DNA from: Larkinella rosea
GTDB taxonomy: Bacteria > Bacteroidota > Bacteroidia > Cytophagales > Spirosomataceae
Reading direction: 5' to 3'
Assembly: GCF_003858635.1 (NCBI RefSeq)
Contig: NZ_RQJO01000007.1
Location: forward strand, 187,941 to 251,940
DNA: 64,000 bases
Shown here: in pieces, positions 17,626-25,722 of the stretch
Numbering within the stretch: the first letter of the stretch is position 1
How the letters are laid out: each line of letters starts with the position of its first letter
Made by a program: the position numbers and the translations under genes
Notes under the pieces: model-generated
What the model was told of the DNA's origin: nothing
Database searches by the model: none
The model's input: only the letters and a program-made list of their open reading frames with translations

Positions 17626-18216
17626 CGGCGTAAACTCGTTTGTGGTTTTGTTATTGAAAAAATGGCAAAAAAGTTGCTTTACAAACAACTTAAAGAAAAA
17701 GTAGGAATTAGTGTAGATACTACTGTTTTTCCGTTGGAAGTGCAAGTTACATTAAAATATATTTCGCGAAAAGCTGAAAAAGCAAAATTTCATTTGCATG
17801 ACCAATTTTATGATTTTGGTGCAAAATTGTCTTGGTTAGTGAATAAAATTTATCGTATTTGGGGATAAATTGCACAAATGGAAATAGGTATTTTTATCAG
17901 ATTTTAACCGTAAGTTAACTACTAAATTTATAGTTATATGGGCGGGTTTGCTATTCCGGTACAAACAATCTGAAATTTCAGTTCGATGTAACCATTCCCA
18001 GCGGATAAACCCCTGGAAGGGGGTGAAGGAGAGGATATAGGCTGTTTAAATGAACGCCGACCGAAAAACCAACCGCTTAGGACGGTCCGGGTCGGTGACA
18101 TTCGTTCGGTGATGCGCCGGGAATGGCCGGGCTGCGTACCCGCCAACAGTCTCCCGATCCGGGAAGAAACCGGGTGGCAGATCGTTGAAGACCTCGTTTC
18201 TGACCCGGACAGAGGC
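17626..18216. other. Intergenic region upstream of gltB; no gene seen
   Basis: The first 310 nt or so (17640-17940) are AT-rich and probably hold the gltB promoter, though I find no clean CAAAnnTA (-7 on the minus strand). Short open frames here start inside gltB or are rich in Arg/Ser/Pro, and look non-coding. The part from 17995 to 18215 is GC-rich, contains a small CCCCTGGAAGGGGG palindrome near 18008, and shows no homology I recognise. Confidence 0.5.
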
Positions 18217-19083
18217 CTATTCGAGTTGGGAGAGACCTTTTACTTTTCGAAAGGGGGTTTTGAAAAATTCTCCGACGACCTGGTTGAATTGATCTTTGTA
18301 CCGGATGAGGGTTGAGTGGCCGGAATTGGGTAAAATCCAGAGTTTCGATTGCGGAAGAGCCTCGGCAATGAGCTGGGTATGTTTGGGTAGAATCACGTCG
18401 TTATCTCCTCCGATTACCAGGGTCGGACATTGTACTTTTTTAAGGTCTTCCGTTGAGATGTGCGGATTGAACACCATCAGGTTAAACAGTTTTTTTTGCG
18501 CTTTTACATCCGGCGATTGGGTCAATCGGCCCAGACTGTCGTTGGAAGCGACAATCCACTGAAAAATAGTGGGTTCAAGGGCCGTTGTATCTGGCCATAA
18601 GTTGGCTCCCGTTATGGCCAGTTTTTTTACTTTTTCGGGATGCCGCATTGCCAGCAGGAGTCCATTGATTCCGCCGTCACTCCAGCCGATAACGTAACAT
18701 GAATCCACCCGAAGCTTGTTGAGTAACGCATTGATGTCGTCGGTCATCATTTCGTAGGAGAGCGAATCACTTGGGTCGATTGATTTGCCTTGCGCCCGGC
18801 TGTCGACCAGAATCAGCTTGTAATTTTTGGCGAAATAGGGAATCTGGTTTTTGAAACTGCTGATGGAACCCCCGTTGCAGTGGATGAAAAGCAGTGGTTT
18901 TCCGGTTCCATACACTTCGTAATACATTTTGAAACCCCGGATGTCGGCGTATTTACCTACATTGGGGTTGTTGCCGTACAGGGTTTTGTCGGATTGCGAA
19001 GCCGGTAAGCCCGTTTGAGCCACCGCAGCGAACATCCACAGCAATGCCAGCAGGGAAAGTACCGGCGTTTTTAATTTAGTCAT
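18217..19083 (-). CDS. Secreted alpha/beta-fold hydrolase
   Basis: This 288-residue protein has a signal peptide (MTKLKTPVLSLLALLWMFAAVAQ). The frame allows 11 more codons upstream, but this ATG gives the cleaner signal. The fold is seen in PLLFIHCNGGSISSF (oxyanion-hole loop in which the usual HG is HCNGG), the nucleophile elbow VIGWSDGGINGLLLA with the serine in G-W-S-D-G, the acid in VIGGDNDVILP, and the histidine in LPNSGHSTL. All three catalytic residues are therefore present. The family covers esterases, epoxide hydrolases, C-C hydrolases and others, and the substrate is unknown. It stands alone. Confidence 0.9.
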   Translation of the reverse strand: MTKLKTPVLSLLALLWMFAAVAQTGLPASQSDKTLYGNNPNVGKYADIRGFKMYYEVYGTGKPLLFIHCNGGSISSFKNQIPYFAKNYKLILVDSRAQGKSIDPSDSLSYEMMTDDINALLNKLRVDSCYVIGWSDGGINGLLLAMRHPEKVKKLAITGANLWPDTTALEPTIFQWIVASNDSLGRLTQSPDVKAQKKLFNLMVFNPHISTEDLKKVQCPTLVIGGDNDVILPKHTQLIAEALPQSKLWILPNSGHSTLIRYKDQFNQVVGEFFKTPFRKVKGLSQLE

Positions 19084-19112
19084 GGCAGGTGTTGAAAACG
19101 GGTTGTAAGCCG

Positions 19113-19352
19113 TCACCCGGGCGAGTCATCAGGAAACCGTTTTGAACGGGTTTGAAATTGGTTGAAAAATAATTGAAAATCAAATGGAACCGCCCCTTTT
19201 TCCAGCGGATATGACGCTACTAACTTCCCGGTAGTTCTCGGCACTTCGACATTTACCCGGTTTTGGTATTTTGGCTCGCCCGCAGACAGGTCCACTATCT
19301 GCACCTGTTTTATTTCGTGAAGTCTTACCGGTTCAATGACGTCCGTTTTCAA
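19113..19352 (-). CDS. Doubtful small ORF in frame with the DUF1508 gene, after its TGA
   Basis: This frame has no ATG; it begins with TTG immediately after the TGA stop of the DUF1508 gene and in the same frame, and encodes 79 residues. The composition is protein-like (KYQNRVNVEVPRTTGKLVAS, EKGAVPFDF), but no family is recognised. It is either the C-terminal part of a once longer protein cut by a premature TGA, a small separate gene, or chance. I lean to chance or a remnant. Confidence 0.25.
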   Translation of the reverse strand: MKTDVIEPVRLHEIKQVQIVDLSAGEPKYQNRVNVEVPRTTGKLVASYPLEKGAVPFDFQLFFNQFQTRSKRFPDDSPG

Positions 19353-19703
19353 TCAGGCGGCTAACGGTAGGTCAAACGTCTGATCGCGGGTTGTTGCCTG
19401 CGCAATTCCATTGGCTACGGTCTGTATCGCCTGATCTCGTTCTTCAATGGTTTTGTAACGGATTGCGCCGATCAAAAGACAGTCCCTCGCCACAAACAGA
19501 TTGAACCGGATATTTCCGGGCAAATCCCAGATCGGGTAGTTGTCAACCTCAACACCCGCCCGACGGGTCGCACTGATTGCCATGTGGCAGATTTCTTTGG
19601 AAGTAAACAATCTGCTGACCAGAATCGACTCCTTCGCGTTATTCATTAACCGGAACTGGAACTGGTTGTCGAACTGAGGTACATTTTCGATGAGGAAATG
19701 CAT
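19353..19703 (-). CDS. DUF1508 (YegP-like) protein with two repeats
   Basis: This cytoplasmic protein of 116 residues resembles E. coli YegP. It has two DUF1508-like half repeats: residues about 14-52 (FQFRLMNNAKESILVSRLFT then SKEICHMAISATRR) and about 65-105 (RFNLFVARDCLLIGAIRYKT then IEERDQAIQTVANGIAQA). Each has the pattern strand-strand-TSK-helix. In YegP the pattern is FRFVLKAGNGETILTSELYTSK. The function of the family is not known. The frame continues past the TGA for 79 more codons (19113-19352). Confidence 0.8.
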   Translation of the reverse strand: MHFLIENVPQFDNQFQFRLMNNAKESILVSRLFTSKEICHMAISATRRAGVEVDNYPIWDLPGNIRFNLFVARDCLLIGAIRYKTIEERDQAIQTVANGIAQATTRDQTFDLPLAA

Positions 19704-20156
19704 GTTATTTGCTGTTTAAATGAATGAGTACTAAGTGACCTTTGAGCGTGATTTCCGGTTATTCGGGGAAAATCCGAATTTCATACTACAACTATACGAT
19801 AGGTAGACGGATTATTTGCAAATTTAATCCAATATTTGTATTATAAAAATGAAGAATTTATGATATTAATGAAAGATTGGCTATCATTGCATACAAAATC
19901 ATCTTAACAGAAAAATAGTTACACCCGGTTTCGCCTTGAAACCGGGTTGTTTTGTTCATCACTATTATATTTCAAGGTAAGATGCGGCCAGGTGCTTGCC
20001 CGCAACGGTGCCGGGTGAAGATAAAGTCCTGTGCGATAGCTGACAACCTGGTCATCTACTTCAGGTAAAATTGAGAGTGTTTAATAAAGAACGAGGAAAT
20101 AGGCTTTGCCCATAGGTTGAAGAAGCCGGGTCAACAATCGATGTAATAAAAAGACA
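19704..20156. other. Intergenic region with an isolated terminator; possible small RNA
   Basis: A hairpin (19923-19932 with 19938-19947, loop of 5) followed by TTGTTTTGTT looks like a plus-strand terminator. No plus-strand gene precedes it, only an AT-rich stretch (19770-19920) with at most a 15-codon frame. A short RNA ending at about 19954 is possible but unsupported by a clear TAnnTTTG. The part 19956-20156 shows nothing recognisable. Confidence 0.45.
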
Positions 20157-21557
20157 CTACATCATGGGTAGATAAATCTCGACTTTGGTGCCGGTCGGTT
20201 CCTGTTCGGCATTTACTTTATCATGAATGATGACCTGGGTAGGCTGGCCGGTTTGCTGGCCAATAAGCTGCAGCCGTTCTTCGGTCACTTTCAGACCCAC
20301 ACTCGTATGCGAGGATACGGTTTTGCTCTTCAGTTCACCCGCCCTTTTCCGTCCGACACCATCATCTTCAACGCTGCAGGCCAGTCCTCGAGTATTGCGC
20401 TGGATGCAAACGGTGATGTTACCCCGGCTTTTTTTATACGCGATACCGTGCAGAATCGCATTTTCAATGTAAGGCTGGATAATCATGGGCGGAATCGACA
20501 CCGGTTCTTTTGAGAGGGTAGGGTCAGCTTCAATGGAAAAATTAAATTTATTCCCGAAGCGAAGTTGCTCTAACTCTAGATACAACTGCAACTGTTCAAG
20601 TTCATTGACCAAAGGAACCCACTCTTGCCTTGAATTTTCCAGGATGAGCCGCATGAGCCGTGAAAACTTCACTAAAAACTTGTCTGCATTGTCGCTATCG
20701 TTCTGTAAAACAAACAATCGGATGGCATTCAGTGAGTTATAAAAAAAATGGGGGTTCATCTGCGAGCGCAGGGCCTTCATTTGGACAACCGACATTTGCT
20801 GCCTTAGTTTTTCGGTCACCAGCTCGACTTCGATCTGTTCCCGCTGGTGCTTCTCGCGTTCGCGGGCCAGTTCCTGTTCAACAATGGCACTCTTGATCGC
20901 ACCCTGTCGTTGGCTATAGCCGAGAAGCAACGAAAAGCAGATCAGCTCGCCCAGAATGCCAAATTCCAGGTAGGATAATGGCGAAAACAGGAATGAGTCG
21001 GGGTTGATCTTATAAAATTGCCCTGTGGTCATGAGCATGGAGGCAATGGCACCAACCAGCAACAAGCTGGAACCCAGTGCTAAATAGCGTGGTATGACGC
21101 CCTGCAACCGACTGATTTTGGGAATGGCGTAGGCTGCCAGTCCAATCACCAGCAGGCGAATGAGCGTGTGGGCCGGGTTGTAGACCGCTTCGAACCCATC
21201 AGCAAAACAGACAACACTCATTAGAAGTATGTAGCCCAGAATAATGATCCGGGTCCATTCGAATAAGTGCAGCAAGCGGGGAATTGTCCGGCGGAGTTGC
21301 AGCAGCGAATCAATAAAGTTGAAGTATACCGCATAGGCAAATATGGGAGCCGTGGCACGTACAAAATTTTGGGTGTTTGCCGATATGGAAGCGTTAAAGC
21401 TGTTGATTCGCAGGCTGAAATAAACCAGCCAGGCAAGCATATAGAGCGCATAAAAACCATATACACGCTCACGGTAAATGTTCCACTGAACCAGGTTTAG
21501 CAACAAAATTGAACTAACCATACCCGTAAACAGGAGGTTCCAGGTATTGAAATGCAT
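20157..21557 (-). CDS. LytS/YehU-type sensor histidine kinase
   Basis: Membrane sensor kinase of 466 residues. The N-terminal half has about seven hydrophobic segments (to about residue 215), then a short coiled coil (EQELAREREKHQREQIEVEL). The His_kinase domain follows, with the phospho-accepting histidine in ALRSQMNPHFFYNSLNAIRL, then an HATPase with PMIIQPYIENAILHGI (N box) and SVEDDGVGRKRAGE (G1 box). Kinases of this type usually pair with LytTR response regulators in the same operon; none is adjacent here, so it is an orphan. It is divergent from the plug-domain protein at 21879. The frame allows 19 more codons upstream; I chose the ATG at 21557. Confidence 0.9.
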   Translation of the reverse strand: MHFNTWNLLFTGMVSSILLLNLVQWNIYRERVYGFYALYMLAWLVYFSLRINSFNASISANTQNFVRATAPIFAYAVYFNFIDSLLQLRRTIPRLLHLFEWTRIIILGYILLMSVVCFADGFEAVYNPAHTLIRLLVIGLAAYAIPKISRLQGVIPRYLALGSSLLLVGAIASMLMTTGQFYKINPDSFLFSPLSYLEFGILGELICFSLLLGYSQRQGAIKSAIVEQELAREREKHQREQIEVELVTEKLRQQMSVVQMKALRSQMNPHFFYNSLNAIRLFVLQNDSDNADKFLVKFSRLMRLILENSRQEWVPLVNELEQLQLYLELEQLRFGNKFNFSIEADPTLSKEPVSIPPMIIQPYIENAILHGIAYKKSRGNITVCIQRNTRGLACSVEDDGVGRKRAGELKSKTVSSHTSVGLKVTEERLQLIGQQTGQPTQVIIHDKVNAEQEPTGTKVEIYLPMM

Positions 21558-21878
21558 GAAATGAAAATAAATTGATCGAATGACGAATGAATAGAAGGCG
21601 AAATATAGGGCCAACTACCTCACAAATGCAATTTCCCGAAGCCCGTAGGAGTCCAAGATAGAAGGGAGATTGCCAACCGGGTTTTGTTTAGACCGACACC
21701 AGGACACCCGCAGCCATCCGCTGCTTGCTGGCCGTACCGATGTGATTCTGGCAGTCCTATCTTTCCCATGAACCCTGCCCGTAGGCATTTTTTAGTTAGT
21801 AATCGGTTTCATGAAATGGTTTAACCATAAGTATAATTACGTTTCGCAGTTCCTTATAGAGCGGGTAATTGACTAACT
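21558..21878. other. Divergent promoter region, no gene seen
   Basis: About 320 nt separate the minus-strand kinase from the plus-strand plug protein and should hold both promoters. I find no clear TAnnTTTG in the right place on either strand and no recognisable coding remnant. Confidence 0.4.
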
Positions 21879-24800
21879 ATGCGTTGCGCACTCTTCATCG
21901 GCTGGATCACTGCCGTTCTGCTTCTAGAATTCCCCCTGCTGGCTCAGGGACAAACAACAGCCGTATTGACCGGCTACGTAACGGATGCTGTAACGGGAAA
22001 ACCCATGCCCTTAGCCAATGTCTACGTAAATGGATCAACGCGGGGGGCAGTCACCGACGAAAAGGGGTATTATACATTGACCAGCGTGCCACTGGGTACG
22101 GTTGAAATAGCCGTTTCATTTGTTGGTTATCAGCCTGCTACGCAGAAAATCCGATTTGATAATACAGCTCCGCAAAAAGCCAATTTTCAGCTGAAAGAAA
22201 GTGAACAGATGCTGGACGCCGTAACCGTACGGGCCAATCCGAAAGATTGGGAACGGCATCTGCGTCAATTTAAAAAGCTACTCTTCGGTGAGCCGTTTGG
22301 TGGGCAGTGTCAGCTGGTAAACAGCGAAGCTCTCAATTTCAAGGAAGATAAAGATCACCTGTTTGCGACGGCAAGCGAACCGTTAATTATTGATAATCAG
22401 GCACTGGGATATCGACTGATTTATGCGTTGCAACATTTCGATGCTGCTTCGTCAGGCAATGTTTTTTCGGCAGGCACGGCCCGTTTTGAAGAATTAAAAC
22501 CCGAGAATGATCGGCAGGCCAACCGGTTTTGGCGTAACCGGCTGATTGCTTACCAGGGGTCGATCAGGCACTTGATGGCGAGTCTGATTGACAATACATT
22601 CAAGGAAGCTGGCTTTCTGGTTTATCAGGAAGATGGCACAAAACCGATGCCCCTCGAACGTCGTTCCATCACACTGGCTGCTGCGGTTAGCGATTATAAG
22701 CGTCTGATCCCGGTTCAGGTCTCTACTTTGATTCAACCCGGTCGATTATCGTCCGAACGCCGATTGGTTTCGCCCATGAAACTGATCGTATTCTATACGA
22801 ATGCGTACTCGGTTTTCTCGCCCTATCCCGATGCTCGTTACGCCTACACAGAAATGAAATTGCCGAGCGGTCAGATGCAGATCACCGTCAACGGGGTGAT
22901 TACGATGCCTGAAGGAATGGAAGCGAAAGGCTCAATGGGGAATGACCGGCTGTCGACAATGTTGCCCGCCGACTGGAAACCCGACGGTAACGGGAAGGAG
23001 TCGGAAAAAGAGTTGCTGCCAAACGGTCCGTTGGCTACTCAGGGGAAACTCGCACCACCTGACGCTTATCTGGAACGTACCAGTGCCGCCTTCAATGAGC
23101 GCTTCAAGGTGCTGGCACCTGCCTTGTTTGTGCACATCGATAAACCCGTTTACGCCACCGGTGATCAGCTCTGGATGAGTACATATTTACTCGACGCGGC
23201 TAGTTACCAGCGAGCCGCTGGCCAAACAGCCCTGCATGTCGACCTGCTTTCCGCCACGGGGAAACTCGTGCAGCACCAGTGGGTCCGTATCGTTGACGGA
23301 CGTGGCCAGGGCAATTTCCGTCTGTCGGATACGCTCACAACGGGGACGTATCGCCTTCGTGCTTACACCGATGAAGACGACCTCCAGCGACGCCCGGCTT
23401 TCGAGCGGTCTGTGGCGATTTATAATCTGTCGCGGAACGGTTTGTCAATGCCTGCGGATTCGGTCCCTCAGCAGGTAGACATTCAGGTTTTGCCGGAAGG
23501 TGGGCGCTGGATTACGGGCTTACCAGCGCGTTTGGGCGTAAAAATAGTACAACCCAACGGACATGGCTTATCCACCCCGGGACGGATTGTCGACGACTTG
23601 GGAGCTGAAGTCGTTCGTTTCAAGACCAATGGGCAGGGGATGACTAGTGTGAAGATGGAGCCACAGCCGCAGCGGACGTATTACGCCGAGGTTACGTATA
23701 AAAACCAGCCACAACGTGTTTCGCTGCCCAAACCCGAGACCGATGGGCAATTGCTTTCTGTCGATGCAGTCAGCGATACAAACCGGCTGGGATTGACGAT
23801 CCTGAGTGCTAACCGGGTCGGTATCGACTCGGTTTATATCCTGATTCAACAACACGGTCGGGTAATTGAACAGCGAAAAATCCTCCGGCAAAATGGGGTG
23901 GCAAAAATAAGCCTGCCCATCATGAACTGGTTGCCAGGCCTGGCGCAAATCACCCTGTTCGATGCCTTTGGGCAACCGCAGGCCGAGCGATTGGTTTTTG
24001 TGCCTGAATTCATGGCGCCGGTTCGGGTGTTGATGGGGTTCAATAAAAAACGGTACCAACCCCGCGAGCAGGTGATGCTCAGCATTAATCTGAGCGATAA
24101 CGGAGCACCGGCGGTAGCCGCTTTATCGGCGTCGGTTACCGATGCGGGCCAAGTACCCGATGACACCGCCAACGCCACGTTGCGAGCCCACTTGTTGCTA
24201 ACGGGAGAGCTTCGGGGGCATGTCGAAAATCCCAACCAATACGTAGAGAATCACGCTGCCGAAACCCGTCAGGCACTGGACGACCTGCTGCTGACCCAGG
24301 GCTGGCGACGGGTGAGTGGCACGAGCTCGACGGACTCGCTCGGTGGGGTGTCGCTCAGCGGTCGTATTTTGAATGCGAAAAACCAGCCCATACCGGGAGC
24401 GCAAATTATGATGGCGTCGACGGCAGCAGGGCAATCGTTTGTAAAATCGGTGGGAGCTGACGAACAGGGGCGGTTTCGGCTAGCGGGGTTGTCCATTACC
24501 GATACGGTACAATTAATGACCCAACTCACTGATCGTCGATTAAAAAGTATTTCTGCCCAGGAAGCCTTTCTGGTGCAGGAAGGGCCCGGCAAGGGATGGG
24601 AATCGGGTAACCTAATGGGGGCGCCCAATTGGTCGACATTGCGCGCTCAACTGGAAGCGGCCCGCATAAGGCAGGAAGCAAATGCCGATTTTTACCGCGA
24701 TAAAACGGTGAAAGTGTTGGAAGAAGTAACGGTTCGGGCGCAAAAAAAGGAGGAGAGACCCGAGGATATCCAACGGCGGAGTTTGCATAATAAGGCGGAC

Positions 24801-25442
24801 GCGGTTCTTCTTTTCGATGAGAAATCGCCAACCTACACGAATCTGTATGAAATGATTCAGGGACGATTGGCGGGCGTGACCGTCACGCGCGAAGGAGCTG
24901 CGCAGGCGCGTAGCTATAAAGTATTTGTAAGGGGGGTGGGTAGTTTCAAAAGTGGCATGCAACCCTTGTATTTAATGGATGGTGTGCCCATTCAGGATCC
25001 TGATGGATCCGCTTTGATGCAATTCAATTCAAGTGATATCGAACGGATCGAATTGCTGAAAAATGGAGGTACGGCTGGAATGTATGGGGTGCGGGGAGGT
25101 AATGGCGTAATTGCTTTTTACACCAAAAGCGCACGGTCCAGGCAGGGGAGCGCGAAACCCCAAGCAGGAATGACGCCGGTTCAGTTCATTGGTTTTCCGT
25201 CGGTGCAGCGCGAATTTTATGTACCACGCTATGATACGGAAGGAGCGACCGGCACCCTTTCCGGAACCGTCGATTACCGGGACGTATTGTACTGGAAACC
25301 AATCATGCAAACCGACGGGCAAGGACATAGCCAGGTACGTTTTCCGCTGTCGGACGTGGTGCGGACATTGCGCGTGGTGATCCAGGGCATTACGACCGAT
25401 GGTCGTCCGGTATTCGGGGTTCAGCTGGTTCGGGTTCAATAA
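21879..25442 (+). CDS. Carboxypeptidase-regulatory/MG2-like protein with a C-terminal TonB plug but no barrel
   Basis: Large exported protein of 1187 residues. Signal peptide about 1-25; a carboxypeptidase-regulatory-like domain at about 28-110 (LTGYVTDAVTGKPMPLANVY, then GAVTDEKGYYTL). A long middle part includes a macroglobulin MG2-like segment near 420-520 (FVHIDKPVYATGDQLWMSTY, then GTYRLRAYTD), and a second regulatory-like sandwich lies near 825-900. Residues about 985-1095 are a SusC-type plug (MIQGRLAGVTVTREG, LYLMDGVPIQDPDG, IERIELLKNGGTAGMYGVRG). After the plug only about 85 residues remain, so there is no transmembrane barrel. Such proteins are common in Bacteroidota but their role is unclear. 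The plug may contact a partner barrel or the TonB system. Confidence 0.85.
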   Translation: MRCALFIGWITAVLLLEFPLLAQGQTTAVLTGYVTDAVTGKPMPLANVYVNGSTRGAVTDEKGYYTLTSVPLGTVEIAVSFVGYQPATQKIRFDNTAPQKANFQLKESEQMLDAVTVRANPKDWERHLRQFKKLLFGEPFGGQCQLVNSEALNFKEDKDHLFATASEPLIIDNQALGYRLIYALQHFDAASSGNVFSAGTARFEELKPENDRQANRFWRNRLIAYQGSIRHLMASLIDNTFKEAGFLVYQEDGTKPMPLERRSITLAAAVSDYKRLIPVQVSTLIQPGRLSSERRLVSPMKLIVFYTNAYSVFSPYPDARYAYTEMKLPSGQMQITVNGVITMPEGMEAKGSMGNDRLSTMLPADWKPDGNGKESEKELLPNGPLATQGKLAPPDAYLERTSAAFNERFKVLAPALFVHIDKPVYATGDQLWMSTYLLDAASYQRAAGQTALHVDLLSATGKLVQHQWVRIVDGRGQGNFRLSDTLTTGTYRLRAYTDEDDLQRRPAFERSVAIYNLSRNGLSMPADSVPQQVDIQVLPEGGRWITGLPARLGVKIVQPNGHGLSTPGRIVDDLGAEVVRFKTNGQGMTSVKMEPQPQRTYYAEVTYKNQPQRVSLPKPETDGQLLSVDAVSDTNRLGLTILSANRVGIDSVYILIQQHGRVIEQRKILRQNGVAKISLPIMNWLPGLAQITLFDAFGQPQAERLVFVPEFMAPVRVLMGFNKKRYQPREQVMLSINLSDNGAPAVAALSASVTDAGQVPDDTANATLRAHLLLTGELRGHVENPNQYVENHAAETRQALDDLLLTQGWRRVSGTSSTDSLGGVSLSGRILNAKNQPIPGAQIMMASTAAGQSFVKSVGADEQGRFRLAGLSITDTVQLMTQLTDRRLKSISAQEAFLVQEGPGKGWESGNLMGAPNWSTLRAQLEAARIRQEANADFYRDKTVKVLEEVTVRAQKKEERPEDIQRRSLHNKADAVLLFDEKSPTYTNLYEMIQGRLAGVTVTREGAAQARSYKVFVRGVGSFKSGMQPLYLMDGVPIQDPDGSALMQFNSSDIERIELLKNGGTAGMYGVRGGNGVIAFYTKSARSRQGSAKPQAGMTPVQFIGFPSVQREFYVPRYDTEGATGTLSGTVDYRDVLYWKPIMQTDGQGHSQVRFPLSDVVRTLRVVIQGITTDGRPVFGVQLVRVQ

Positions 25443-25544
25443 GGTAGCCGTTCCTGGTCCCGTTCAGGGGCGACGACTCAAAAAGCAATAGACAACCAGC
25501 CGTCTAAATATACTACCACTCATCACAAAATCTCATAATTTTAT

Positions 25545-25573
25545 GAAGGTACCTTGCATTGCAAAGTACCTTC
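25545..25573 (+). terminator. Hairpin after the plug-domain gene
   Basis: GAAGGTAC (25545-25552) and GTACCTTC (25566-25573) form an 8-bp stem. The loop itself contains TTGC/GCAA, so the stem can extend. It lies about 100 nt after the stop at 25442 and is followed by a weakly T-rich tail. Probably a terminator. Confidence 0.5.
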
Positions 25574-25722
25574 TTATACCTTCGTTATGATCATTTGACT
25601 GCGGTTTAGTGTTTCCTCGGGTTCGTTACTAGTCTATTTACCAGGGGCTTATTTTAAAAGAGACCAAATCTCTTAACGGGATTTTTATGCCTTTTTGTGT
25701 CGGTAAACCTTAAACAACAAAT

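Noticed and set aside
17602-17868. Plus-strand frame of 88 codons over the gltB start
   Set aside because: It overlaps the beginning of gltB on the opposite strand, is AT-rich, and matches nothing; it is most probably the gltB promoter region read by chance.
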